DNA of 64,000 nucleotides from Tetraselmis striata (taxonomy: Eukaryota; Chlorophyta; Chlorodendrophyceae; Chlorodendrales; Chlorodendraceae), in the NCBI GenBank assembly GCA_006384855.1, contig VCJN01000543.1, forward strand, positions 272,407 through 336,406. The letters are read 5' to 3'. The translations under genes and the position numbers were made by a program. The notes under the pieces are model-generated. The model was given only the letters and a program-made list of their open reading frames with translations. It searched no databases and was not told where the DNA came from. This document shows positions 10,131 to 22,334 of the stretch, piece by piece (the stretch's first letter is position 1; each line of letters starts with the position of its first letter).

Positions 10131-13100
10131 CTACTGTGTGCAAATCAACTGCACCACGGCATCGATCACCTCGCGATGTCCGCCCAAGCTGATGTTGGGC
10201 TGCTCGATCTTTTGCTGTTGTGACACAAGAGCACACACACACACACACACACACATACACATGATGTTAGGCGCGCCGCTGCCGGGGCCCTGAAGCTGCG
10301 GAGCAAGTGTATAGTGCAGGTGGATGGTTTGGCCCCACCTTGAGGAGGATGTCCAGACTCTCCCTCACCGCCAGCAGCAGAGACTGGGTACCCGACGGCA
10401 CGCTGAACTTGATCCAGCCATCCACGCTGAGCACCGAGTCGCCGGCCGCCTCCCGCTTGCCGCCCCCGCGCAGCGGCTGCTGGCCCGCCGAGCCCTCCGC
10501 CGCGAGGTCCCCGCCGAAGAGCATCAGCGCGTATGGCGACACGGGCGTGCAGTCGCGCACATACATGCGCGTGGTCTTCACCCGCTCGTGGTACACCAGG
10601 TAGCTCGAGTCGAAGGAGATGGCCTTGGAGTTGATGGAGGAGGGGTGCAGGGCCACCTCGGTCGGCAGGCTCTGCCCGTCCTCCCGGATCCTGAACTTGA
10701 GGGACTCCGGCTGCAAGCGGAGGACACGCGCCACCACACACACGTCATCAACCAGCCATCGCTGCAACGGCACCGCCAGGACTTGCATGCGAAGATGGCA
10801 AGCTCCGACGACAGGCCGTGGGAAGGCGGCAGTGCCGGGCGCAGGGCGCTGAGGCGGCATAATGGTCGGCTTCCTGCCTACCTTGATTTTCTTCCCCGGC
10901 TTGGGCTTCGGGTACTCCACCGTCATCACCTGCGGCAACCGCGCGGGCGGGCAGCGTGTCACGGCAGCAGCAGCGCACGGCTGTCATGTGGCGAGGCCCC
11001 GCGGGTGCCAGTGCTGAGCGCGCCGAGCACAGCAGATCGGGAGGCGAGCAAGCTGCTGACCTGTGGGTACAGCGCTGCGCAGAGAAGGGCCTGCAGGAGG
11101 GGCACATTCGGGGGGGCTGCCCGGGTGTCCGACATGCCGAAGGACCTGCCCGCCGGGTTGTACTCCTCCCCGCGCCCGTCATCAGCCTGCGCGCAGAACA
11201 GGAAAGCTATGTGAGGAGGGGACCGGGAGGAGCGGGGGGGGGGGGGGGGGGGGGGCAGTTCCACCGGGGTACGTGCAGTCGGGAGGGAGGAGCCACCTGC
11301 GGACAGTCCCGCGCGTTGTGGCCTGTCCTGTTGCAGCGGAAGCACTGTCCGAAGCCGCCGCCACGGCCGACCCCCTCCATGATGGCGATCCGGCATCCGT
11401 CCGAGCCGTCACGGCGCCCGACCGACTCCACGGCTCTCGCGTGCAATCCCTGGCGAGCAGAAGTCCAACGGCAAAGGGGCCGCTCAGCAGCCCAGACAAG
11501 ATGGAGCCATTGTGCCAGGCGGAAGAGAGGTACTAACGGAGGCGTCGACCGGAGCAATACGGCGGCGCTCGTGACGTGTGGCGGGGTGGCAGATTCGATA
11601 TCTTTATAAGGTTGAATTCCTATGGTTGAACGGACCCATGGCGCTCGAAATGGCGGCGTAAAGCCACAGGTGTCAATGAAGCCGTTGGCATCTCCCCGAA
11701 TGGCGCGGGAGAAAGAACGCCGTACCCTATCCCTCCCTCTCTCCTCTGGAAATAGTTCATCGATACACTACAAGAACGGCTTGGGAACACTGTGTCGTGG
11801 TCGTCTTTGCGAGTATGAGCAGATTTAGTGTCTACATGTATGGCAAGCCACTCTGGTTACTGGCACTCTGGTTACTCTGGTTTCCTCAAGGAGACGTTCG
11901 TTAGGAGTTCAGATCCTTGGCTAACATCCCTCACTAACAATCTAACATCCGCCGTAACTTCTCCGGGAGATCCTTAATATAATAAGACGCAAGATATTTG
12001 CGAGGGAGAAATGGCAGTGTTCGATCGTGGACGAGGTTATTACCGCACCGGTTGCAGGATTATTCGCTAAACTTTATTTTTCCCGCCCCCGCCGGGCCAG
12101 GACTGGACTTGCAAACCCTTGCAGGGTCTCTACCCGTGACACGGCCGTGTAGGCAGCGACCCAGTTACGGAAAGTCGCTATACTATACCAGTGTGCCGTG
12201 TGCTCGTGCAACGACAAGCCAGCGCGGCGCCCAGTCCTTACCCGCTGGACGAAGCCAGCCTCCGACAGCAGCTCCAGCAGCTGGCGCTTCAGGCTGGCGA
12301 TCATCTGCAAAGTCTTGACCCCCAGGAAGTTGGCGCGCGCCCATCCGAAGCGCCGCTCCCCCTTCCCGAGTGAGTCCCACTCGTTGTAGGCGCACAGCGT
12401 GCTCAGGTGGTCGCTCTGCCCGAAGCGAAACTGCTGCTTGGCGGCATCCGCCTGCATTGCGGGAAAGCCAGCGAGGAGACGGAGCAGCCCTCAGCGTTTG
12501 CGACCGACACTGCTCACCATTGATTAGGTTTGGGCAGTGGCATGGCGTGGTGTGCGGGGCGACAGCCTGGCAGTACCTCGTCGCGCCGCTCGAAAGGCGA
12601 CAGGAACGGCGACCGGCAGGACAGCACGGCCGCGATCGTGAGGCACTCGTCCGGGACGTCAAATATGGCGCCCAGCAGGAGGAGCTTGCCGATCCGAACG
12701 TCCACGGGGAGCTTGCTGAGGTGGATCCCGAGCGGGGTGAGCACCTGGTGAGCAACGAGTTGGAAGCGACCGCGTCAGGGAGCGGGCGGCGGCCCGCAGG
12801 AGGGACGGGGACTGGGGGCCGGCTGGCCCGAATGCGGCGGAAGGGGGGCGCGCCGCGCACCTCCGCGCCGTCCACCTCCTGCAGGGCCTCCAGCCGCACA
12901 AGCTCCGTCACCGCGTGCATCACCGCCTCGGGCGATGGCGGCTCCAGCAGCTGAGCGCACACCTCCGCCGCGGTCCCGGGGTACTGGAGAGCCTGCGGGG
13001 AGCCGTCAGCCGCACGCCACGGGGTGTCAGTGATGGCGCGTCAGTACTCTGCCACATGCACACACCATCCCGCCGCTCAGGCATCCTTGAGCGCCCCGGT

Positions 13101-16100
13101 GAGCATCAGAGGTCTTAGAACGCACAGCATGGAGGGTACATCTCACGTGGTCTCATCCAACAGAGCGTGACGCACGGCAGGGCGGACCGGGAAAGGTGGC
13201 AGGTCACCTTGATCTGCAGGACCAGCTGCTCCAGAGGCACGCGCTGCACCTCCGGCGCCTGCTGCGCCGCGGCGATGCAGTTGTGCCGGTGGCTGCTGAT
13301 CAGGTGGATGGCGGCGCCGGGCCGCACGCGCCCCGCGCGCCCCCGGCGCTGCCTCGCGTTTGCCTGGGACACCAGCACGTCCTCCAGGCTCGCCATCCTC
13401 CGGAGCGGGTCGTACCGGTTTTCCTGCCACCAACGCACCGCACCGGTCAGCGCCCCGAGGCGACGCGATCGCATGGACAGTGCAGAACACCATGCCCTGA
13501 CAGCACTGCCCTGTGCGGCGGGTGGCTGTACCTTCATCCGGCCGGTGTCGATGACAAAGCCGATGTCGTCAATGGTGATGGCCGTCTCGGCGATATTGGT
13601 CGACAGCACGATCTTGTGGACGCCGGGCGGCGGGCGCTGGAACACGAGGCGCTGCTCCTCCGGGGGGACGGTGGAGTGCAGCGGCAGCACCCACGACCGC
13701 TGAGGCTCGCTCGCGAACTCCGGCATCCCGAGCAGCACATCCTGCATCTGCTGGATCTCCTTCAGCCCGGGCAGGAACACCAGCACAGCGTCCGCAGGGC
13801 CGGTGGCGGCGAGGCTCGGCTGCGTCGGGCTTGGCTCCGGCGCGGCCACGGGCGCGGGCGGAGGCGCGGGCACGTGGAAGTCCTCCACATCATTGGACTG
13901 TCGGTGGCACACAAGAGGCGCACCATCAGTGCTGCGGGACACGGATGCCAGCACAGAAGAGCGAGGGCACCGCAGGTGCATCCAACCGGTGACGAAAACA
14001 GGCACCGCCACGGGTGGTACGCAGTCTACCTCCCAGTCGTCGGGGATCTCCGGCACTTTGGACGACTCCCCGCCGTCATCGCTGTCTTCGTCCCATGCGC
14101 GGTCTGCCGCACCCGACGGCTGCACCTGTCCGGCCGCCCCGACACGGCAGAGAGCGTCTGTTAGTCCGGGTTGGAGCGCGGTGATGTTGGGTTGGGGGCA
14201 CTGCGGCGGCGGCACGGGCGTCACTGCCGAGCATCGGAACGTCGGCGCGCACCACGGGCTCGGGCGCCTTCTCCCCGATGGACGAGGAGCCGTGGTGCCG
14301 GCGGGCCCAATCCGCGGCGGCCTGCGGCCCACCGCACTGCAGGAGCCACTGCAGCACCTGCGCGGCGACACCAGAAGCCATGGGCGGGCTCAGCAGAGGT
14401 ACACAGCGCGCTCGATGACCCGGGAGTGGCAGCCCTTCAGGAATAATAAACACTTAGCGAAAAACGCAAGAATCGGGAGTACACGAATACGAGTAGTGCA
14501 ATCTTTATTAGAGATGGGATGGGCTGATGCCCTGATGACAAGGAACAAGTGAAACAACAAAGAACGCTGGCTTCATGCACAGGTGCTGCGGTAATTGGAG
14601 TCTATAGCCGCTGCGAATGTTAGATAGCTCGGCAGTCAAGTGAAAAGCCGCAGTTCACCTGCACAGCGAGGTCGTAGTTGATGGCGTTGGGGTCCAGCTT
14701 GGAGATGGCGGTGCTGACGCCCGGGTCGTAGCGGTGGTAGCGCGCCCGCAGCTCCTCCTCCGACAGCGCCTCGTCGTCGAGCGTGGTGTCCGGCAGCGCG
14801 GACGCCGCTGGCCCCGAGTCCTTGCCCCCCGGAAGCATGTTGTTCTGGAAGTAGCTCCCGGTGGCGCCGGTGACTGGGGGCGCCTCGGCGGGCCGGCCGC
14901 CGAACTCGGGGGTGAATCCGGCGACCGCGCCGCCGACAGGGGCTGCTTTGCCGTGTGAAAAGCGGCAAGCGGCACCGCGGGAACAGCGCCCCTGAGCAAA
15001 GTCGTGGCAGACGCCGGGGTCACCGCCACCGCCGCCGCGGTACTTCGACTTCCCGCCGCCATCTCCGCCCTGCGTGGCGCCCGGCCAGCCCAGCGCCACA
15101 CGGACCGCCGTGCAGTCAGGATCAGGGAGGATCGCGAGAGGAACACAGGATGCCGAAAACGAAGACCACCTGCCAATGATGGTGGGGGCAGGTTACACAT
15201 AGGGGGGGGGGGGGGGGGGCGTATGCCCGCCACGCTCTTCACTGCATCGCACCTTGCGGGTCCAGTCGGCGCCGCGCCTCACTTCATGGCGCGTTATCTG
15301 CAGGGCGTCCTCCAGCCACATCGTCGCCACTGGAAAGGTCCGTCCTGTTGGGGGGAGGGTGCGTGAGGGGGGGGGGGGGGGATGTGTGGCCCAATTTCAA
15401 AGCCTGTGCACTGCATGCTTGGCGGTGCGCGCATGGCTCTGTCATTGACACCCTCAATGCCGCGCATGCCTCGAAGGTGGTAGGCGGGGGGGGGCGGTGT
15501 GGGGGGGGGGGGGGGGGGTACCCGGGATGGACAGTGCTGGCGCGCCGCCAAAGTAGCGCGCAAAGAGGCCCACGTCCAGTGTGGCGGACATGAGGCACAG
15601 CCGCAGCGTCTTGTTGCGTTTCAGCAGGTCCCGCAGCACCTGAACAGCGGAGTGGAACTGTTACACTACCGCCGCATGCAGTCATGGAGACACTCTATGT
15701 CGCCCTACCGGATTGCCCCCCCCCCCCCCCCCTCCCAACACACATACACACACACACACACACACGCACTCCTTTCATTGTCAAACGGTGCCAGCGCCAT
15801 GAGGAGAGCAAACCGAGTACGAGCCCGCCCTGTTTGACCAAGGACAAATGTAGACGAGTACATAGCCGACAAGTTGCGAGTGTTCCTATACCGTACAATT
15901 CAATACGGTGCGCGGGGCCCAAGAATATGAACAGTTTTGCACCTTAGCGTGGGAATCTTCGTGATGCATTCGTGACACATTCTGACTTATTTCATCGTTT
16001 TAATAGTTTTCCCCTCTATAAAAACTGTATATTAGGGGGGGGGGGGGAGGGGGGGAGACAAAAAACGTTATTTGTGCGCGAACCGTTTCTGTTTGTGAGG

Positions 16101-18585
16101 TAAAGTTTATATGGGTAGCATGCGGATGCAGTTTGAGGCTTGTTCTCGGGGTTCTGATAGGCGCTTCGGAACCCGTATACACACGGGAGGGGGGGCACCA
16201 TGAGGAGGAAGTCCGACTCGATGCTGCGCTCGTGGACCTCATCCACAAACACATGCGTCACGCCCTCCAGGTCCGGGTCCCCCTCCAGCCGGCGCAGCAG
16301 GATGCCCGTGGTGCAGAAGAGCAGCTTTGTTGCGGAGGACACCTGCCCGGGCGCGCAAGGCAGCCGCCGGCACACCGTCAATGCCGCGCTCTGCGGAAGG
16401 CTCGGATTGTGGCGCAAGCAGCGGGCACATGCAGGACACGAGGCAAGCACCGTCCCCTTGCGGGTGGCTCACCTTGCTTTCCAGACGGATGGTGTACCCC
16501 ACCGTGTGGCCGATGTTCTCTCCGCGCTCGGCGGCGATGCGCTCCGCCACGCCCATCGCGCTGATGCGGCGAGGCTGATGCAATAAAGCACAAGGATATC
16601 AGGATCACAGGCATGTCCCCAGGGGGGGGGGGGGGGGTCTTGTGAGGGATCATGTGCCCAACAAGGGAAGGGCGGATCCACAGCCAATGGACTGTGGGCA
16701 TGAGGGAGGCTGCCGCTGCAGCAGAGAGGGGGGGGCTACCTGCGTGCAGATGATGTTTGCCGGCACCTGCTTCTGCGCGGCCTCCTCCAGCACAAATTGC
16801 GGCACCTGCGTCGTCTTCCCGCAGCCGGTTTCGCCCTCGATGACCAGCACCTGCCCCTCGGCCAGGGTGTCGAGGATCCTGGTGCGATATGCGGCCGCGG
16901 GGAGCGCCGCCCTCTGCCCGGCCATCGCGTCCGGTGTCATGGGCGGCGGCGGCGGGGTAGCGGGCACGGGAGCGCGGTACGTCCTCGCCTTGCTGCGGTC
17001 CGGGGGAGGCGGCGCAGGGGCGCGTGGGCCGTCTTGGCCGGGAGGCGGGGCGGCCGCCTCCCTGACAGGTGGCTCGCGGGGGTCGGGGTGCGGCTTGGGC
17101 TGCCGTCTCACTTCCATCACGTCGGGAATGAGGTGGGTTTCACTCAGCCGGTTGGACACCCGTTCAGCGGGGCTTCCGGCGCGCATGTCACTGCCCGGCG
17201 CTCTACTACCCCGCGGAGGCCGGCCGCGCCCCTGCGTGGCATGAGGCGCACATGTCAGGCCCGAGATCCGCCATGGAATTCGCGTGGGGAAGATGGCAGC
17301 CGCGCCGCGCCGCGCCGCCTCCGCACCTTTTGAGCGAGGCGCTCGCGGTCCTGATGTTTCTTTCCTGCCAGGTGCTGCGCCAAGGACTTCTCGCTCTCAA
17401 GGTCCTGTGCGCAAACGGCGCACCAGAACGGCGGCTTCGGCAGCCCGGGCGGCGTGGGGTCTCTCAGGTTGGACGGCTGCGGCCGCCTGTCCGGGGCCTC
17501 CCTGGGCTGCAGCCGGCCCTCGCTGTGGCACTTGTGCATGGAGGGGGCGGCCAGGTTGGACGCGCTGTCCACCTGCGACAGCGCTCTACCGGCCTTCGCG
17601 ATGCTGCCGGCCGATGCACTGCGGTGCAGCGCCGCTCGCACAGCCTGGCAGCGACCACAGCCAACGTCAGCAGGCTGCACCATCGCCGACTGGCACCCCA
17701 TGACATGCTGCCGACCGGTCCCATCTCCCCGCTGCCCCGTAACAACGCAGGCAGAAGCAGGCAGTGATGCGGTCGTTCCACGCACCTCCTCATTCCTCAG
17801 ACTCATGGACACCTTCTGCACGGCAGGCTCCTTGACTTTCCCAGACGGAGCGGACGACGCGCTGTTGCCTGACGAGAAAAACAAGGCATGTGATGCTTAG
17901 AGCGGCTGCTGCGATGCAGGAGCATGAGCGGCAGGGTGGCCATCAGGCGCCTGGAAGGCGCCAAAATGGTGCTACTCGGAGACATGAACACGTGGGTGCG
18001 TGCAAGGCGCCTACTGGCTGGGTTCTCCTGCAGAAACCTGGGGGAGAGCTCGGGGATGAGCCCGTAGCTGTTGGGGATGAGACCCGCAAAGCCGTAGTGG
18101 CCCGCCATCGTCGCGTGCGCCTTCCCCTGGCAGTGCTGCGCGAAGCTGACCTCGCCGGAGCAGTCCTTGCTGCATGGCTTGCAGCGGAACACGTCGCTGC
18201 CGGGCGCATAGCCAGCCTGGGGCAAGAAGCACGCCGTACTCAGGCGTGAGCAACGTGGGGAGGTATTCACTTGTTTGTTCGGCCCCGGGACAGGACTGGC
18301 ACCAGTGACACCCTTGCAGCCTCTCTACGGCGGCCTTTCAACCGCGGATCGTTCAAGCGGCAATCCAGTTACGGAAAGCGCTGGGTAGGCGACGCTCCGT
18401 AAAACAGGAATCAAGCGAAACACAGAGGGCAGTCGCCAGGCTGAACCTTACTGCCGCCCTTGGATTTGCCTTTCTTCTTCCCTCTCGCGGAGGATGATGA
18501 GTTTCCCGGAGTCCTCGCCCCAGGCACTAAAGCTGATTTCCCGCCCCTTCGCGTCCCGGACGCGCACCGCGCCTCCGCGCTCCAT
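10131..18585 (-). CDS. DExH-box RNA helicase with U1-type, CCCH and CCHC zinc fingers
   Basis: ATP-dependent RNA helicase of the DEAH/RHA group, probably about 1,350 residues in some 22 exons. Phase-checked exons: 17099-16740, 16574-16473, 16342-16199, 15639-15522, 15344-15253, 15069-14659, 14357-14253, 14125-14030, 13897-13532, 13423-13208, 12992-12861, 12744-12577, 12451-12242, 11449-11297, 11186-11061, 10929-10882, 10710-10339, 10214-10131. Order: two C-x2-C-x12-H-x5-H fingers (about 18.2-18.1 and 17.4-17.3 kb); motif [10 protein letters not shown]; motif II DEVH; SAT; a CCCH finger C-x7-C-x5-C-x3-H; RecA2 with [11 protein letters not shown] and [10 protein letters not shown]2 domain; a CCHC knuckle [16 protein letters not shown]-fold C-terminus (LSVDGWIKF). 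All helicase motifs look intact. Closest in spirit to the plant and animal DHX36/DHX57/YTHDC2 branch. The first exon is uncertain: two frames compete at 18450-18585. Confidence 0.92.
12083..12182 (+). repeat. Dispersed repeat A, copy 1 (diverged)
   Basis: It shares GGACTGG…CCCTTGCAG…TCTCTAC…CAGTTACGGAAAG with copies at 18283-18400 (same orientation) and 32165-32285 (opposite). It lies in a helicase intron. Confidence 0.65.
18283..18400 (+). repeat. Dispersed repeat A, copy 2
   Basis: About 115 bp, starting CCCCGGGACAGGACTGGCAC and ending GCGCTGGGTAGGCGACGCTC. It is closer to the 32-kb copy than to the 12-kb copy. It lies in the region between the first putative exons of the helicase gene. 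Confidence 0.75.
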
Positions 18586-19156
18586 TCGATCTCCCCTTCT
18601 TCCTCCTCCTCCCGCGATAGATAGCCGCCCGGTAGCAGCTGGATGCAGGATGGCGCCCTGTGGTTCGACCAAGCACCGCCCGAGACCGAGGGGTTGCTTC
18701 ACGGATCAGTGATTATCACGTCCCAGTCGCCAGATACCGCGTGTACTGCCCAAAGGCTGAAGCTTTGGTAGCGCTGTGGGATATTCGCGTGCAGCGATCT
18801 AGTTCATCGGGGAATTCCAATTCCAATAAGGATCGCCAACGGCGCGGGCACCGTTAAGAGCGGCGGCGGCGGCCGCCTCGCACGGAGCGGCTCCGCGCTG
18901 CTGGCGCGGGCTGGCGGGACCTCAAAAACCGCGTCGTCGGCTCGTCGTTAGAGGCACAGGTACCGGGTATATTCTAATTTGCTAGGTTACTTCAGTTTTT
19001 ATTGAAACGCCCAATTTGGTCTGTTTTCTCTCATGAAACTATAATACAGTATCCCAGTACCCGTAGTCGCCACTTACGCGCTTATTTTGCGCATAACTCA
19101 CTACATCATATATTCCACGATATCCTGGGACTATAGCGACTGGACCGTACCCGTAC

Positions 19157-19245
19157 CCGTTGTACTTACCTGCTTACTTCACTCGCCTAATGTCCGAACG
19201 ATATAACGTGAACTATCACGTTCGTTCGCCACATCCGCGAAAGAT
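19157..19245 (+). repeat. Repeat B, copy 1 (hairpin-forming)
   Basis: About 88 bp, identical by eye to 19425-19512 and repeated in reverse orientation at 28461-28548. The centre is an imperfect palindrome, CGAACG…AACGTGA-acta-TCACGTTCG, able to form a hairpin. Confidence 0.8.
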
Positions 19246-19424
19246 GCCTTTGTGGTTAGACGAGTACCTCGTGAAGTCGTTCGCTTCGTATGCGGTTGGC
19301 TCAGTGTTCGATTCCCGGCGGCGGTGATGGTTATAAACCTCACTGCTATCTCCGCCCCGGGTTTCGGATATCTGTGTCCATGCCGGGTGCGGGGTTAGCG
19401 GTGCGGGGGCTTGGCAGGTAAGTG

Positions 19425-19512
19425 CCGTTGTACTTACCTGCTTACTTCACTCGCCTAATGTCCGAACGATATAACGTGAACTATCACGTTCGTTCGCCAC
19501 ATCCGCGAAAGA
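19425..19512 (+). repeat. Repeat B, copy 2 (hairpin-forming)
   Basis: A direct copy of 19157-19245, 268 bp downstream. Identity ends at GCGAAAGAT on the right side. Confidence 0.8.
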
Positions 19513-19966
19513 TACCGTACCCGTATAGGTACCCGTACCGTTTTTTACGTGGATTTGCCACATATGTGCAGGCTTTTTTTTGTTAATTATTCATCACCTG
19601 CGTCGTAATGGTATCTACGGCGCGCGGCGCCGCGGCGTAGTATATTAATATTACAGTGGTCGTGTCGTCCGTCGTCGCCTTCTGCTGTTAGCTCATGTAA
19701 TTATATTATTATTATAATTATATAGCGACCAGATGATGCACTATATATATAATCCTTGATCTCCCTTGCTACAGATATATGCGTTGCTGCGCGGCCAGCA
19801 GGGCAGTAATACCGGCCTTGTCACATGGCAGCATGGTCCAAGCGCTACCAGGCAGACCCCTTCAGGCAACAGGCTTGGCGTTGCCGCGGCGCAGCGCGTG
19901 GTATCGATTCCAATCGGGCAGCACCCCACAGAGCGGATTTTCTCTGTTGCGCCAGCGCCGTGACCT

Positions 19967-21568
19967 ATGGCGCTGTCCCAGGGCTGGTTCGAGAAGCTCC
20001 ACATCCCGACGGTGTTTGACCGCTATGCAGGTGCGCGACACCCTATTGGCCAGCCCCCATACGTGTTACACGGGCCGCCGTGGCTGCATAACCGGCGGGG
20101 ACGCAGCACTGGCTTGCGCTCCTCACGAAGTCATGAAAGCGGCAGTCGCAGCGATACACCGTGTGCGGCCCACCGCCTGCCCGCACCCCCTGACCTGTCG
20201 CTGAGCGGGACTCCCCGCCCACGTGCAGCCATCACAAGCTTGAAACATACAGGCGGCGACACGACGCGAGCGCAGCTGCAGGAGCTGCAGTGCCTTGTCC
20301 AAGCTCATGGCCTGCACGGGTGAGCTCAGTTTCCAACCTGCCATCTCCCCTGTGTGTGCCATCACCGCCGTTACGCATGGCTTCCGTAACAGCGCCACTC
20401 ACACGCTTTCTTGGATCCTCAGTGACCGCGCCGTCGATCTCATGAGAGAAGCATGCAGCGACTGGCAGCTGGAGGTCAGGTCGCCACACTGCCTTGCTCT
20501 TCTACCTGAAACAGGCAGAAATTGCTCAGGCTCAGCCCCCCCCCTCTCTCTCCCCCTTTCTGCCCCCCCCCCCCCCCCCTTCTATGCACGGACATAAATC
20601 GCAGACCATGGACAGCGGGCGCTTCGCCACCATCTATAGGTTTGCTTTCTGGATCTGCCGGGATGCCGGTAAACGGAATATTCCGGTAGGTTTGCATGCC
20701 TCATTTGCCTGCAGCTGCTGCCTGGCTGGGCACTCGCAAGGAATGCATATTGGTTGGGGTGTCGTGCATGCACATGAGCTGCGATGACTCACCGCCTTGT
20801 GGTGCTCATGAGCGCGATGATTCACGTGGCGTCTGGCGCTCCCGTATGTGTCGTGTTGCGCTCTGCCGCAGGTCGAACGGGCGTTGACGCTGTGGCAGAT
20901 TGTCCTTAATGGGCGGTTCAGACTGCTTCAGCGTTGGCTGGCTTTTGTACGGGAGTCGGGGGTGAAGACCGTATCCGAGGACACGTGGCGGCAGGCAAGA
21001 GCCCCGTGCTGGCTTGCCCGCCATTGGTGCAGCATCAGGGCTGAGCACGCATTTACACAGCGGAAGAGAGGGCCGCGCCTCTGGGTTCCTGCTGTGCTGT
21101 GGCCATCTTCCCTCTCTCATTGTCAAAACATGGCATACATCCGATGCATGCCATGTTTTGTGCCGTTTCAGGTGCTTGATTTCACCCGATGTATACTTGG
21201 GGACATGAGCAACTACGACCCGTCCGGCGCATGGCCGGTATGCGACTCTGCCTCAGCGCCGGCGCCCTCCCTCTTTGCCCGTTCTCTGGCTTCCCGCATG
21301 GACTCGCGACGTGCTGCAGCAATCCGCGCTTGCGTGCCATGCTGTGCAGGCCATGCGCCGCTCCTTCTCCTGGGTGTAGCGCAGCCGTCTGCGCGTGGTG
21401 CCGATCAATGAGCCCTGATGGCCCCTGCCATGGCAGGTGCTGCTGGATGACTTTGTGGAGAAGCTCCGCATCGGGCGCCTGGGGCGTCCACAGCATCCGC
21501 GGAACGAGGGGGGCGCAGCGGGGCCTACGGAGGCCATGGCGGCGGTCTCACCCACGTCGGGATGGTGA
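19967..21568 (+). CDS. DCN1-like protein (cullin neddylation E3 co-factor)
   Basis: DCN1-like proteins bind cullins and the NEDD8 E2 through a PONY domain and promote cullin neddylation. Exon-like pieces on the plus strand in order: 19967-20028 (LSQGWFEKLHIPTVFDRYA, the usual N-terminal start of these proteins); pieces near 20230-20320 and 20420-20480; 20609-20690 (RFATIYRFAFWICRDAG); 20873-20985 (ERALTLWQIVLNGRFRLL, then RWLAFVRE); 21171-21240 (VLDFTRCILGDMSNYD-PSGAWP); and 21438-21568 (VLLDDFVEKLRIGRLG to a stop). The DMSNYDPSGAWP and LLDDFVE blocks are the family's cullin-binding signature. Internal exon borders are approximate. Another exon-like stretch, 21750-22010 (KRRMLDIDCVTDMLSHIPLG), may be an alternative 3' exon. 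Confidence 0.85.
21124..21160 (+). other. Perfect 13-bp-stem hairpin in an intron of the DCN1-like gene
   Basis: CAAAACATGGCAT is followed 11 bases later by its exact reverse complement ATGCCATGTTTTG, close before the 3' splice site of the intron. Confidence 0.7.
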
Positions 21569-22334
21569 AGCCCGCGCGCATGACCGCAACGCCACTCTTT
21601 GCTGATGAAGTGCATGTGCATATGCCTGGGAAGCACCCGGGTCTCCGCATTCCACACCCTGGATCACTGGACACCCGGGATCTTTCTGGCATCTGAGTGC
21701 GACCTGACCGCCTGTCCGTGCCTGCGCTGTCTCTGTGCTTGTGCAGTAAGCGCAGGATGCTGGACATCGACTGCGTGACAGACATGCTGTCGCACATTCC
21801 GCTGGGGAAGGGCGCCAGCGAGGGGAAGAGGCAGTGCCTCTCCAGGCGACGGGAGGGCCGCTCGCCCCAGCGGCCAGAGGGATGCGGCAGGCTGGTGATG
21901 CTGGAGCCAGAATGCGGGCAGATGGATACCGATGCGGACGCCGCGCAGTGGCATCGAAGCCCCGCTCCTACTCACCTGTCCAGTGCGGGCTTGATACACC
22001 GGCCCGCCTCCACAGGCGAGCCCCCCCCCCCCCCCCCCTCCCTCCCCTTGTGGACTAGGGTTACGCCAGCCCCTTCAGCCCTGTGTTTACGGTGTTCCAG
22101 GAGGACTGAGTGCCTCCTCTCGCCGCGTTACCCCAGATGACAGCAGCGATGGGAGCCCCTCCGCCAACGGAGCCCCCGGGCCGCACATGCACCACATCCT
22201 GCACGCCACTGTTCTCGACGGCCTGGGGTTTGGAGACTCCCCCCTGTAAAATCAAACACACGCGAAAAGCTCCGCGTGCTGTTTGTTGATGGCGCCGACT
22301 GCAGCTCGTCTGCATCTGCCCCGGGCCGCGCAGG

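Larger units (their letters stand above)
18703..19966. other. Intergenic region between helicase and DCN1-like gene
   Basis: The two genes are divergent, so two promoters should lie here. The region contains the two direct copies of repeat B and an AT-rich stretch at 19560-19760. I see no ORF with support. Confidence 0.55.

Noticed and set aside
13196..14552. Long plus-strand ORFs over the helicase
   Set aside because: They are shadows of the minus-strand helicase exons, which contain the conserved motifs and in-phase splice sites.
19250..19330. Possible tRNA gene (GTTCGATTCCC near 19300)
   Set aside because: Stem bases around the motif do not pair and no acceptor stem is found.
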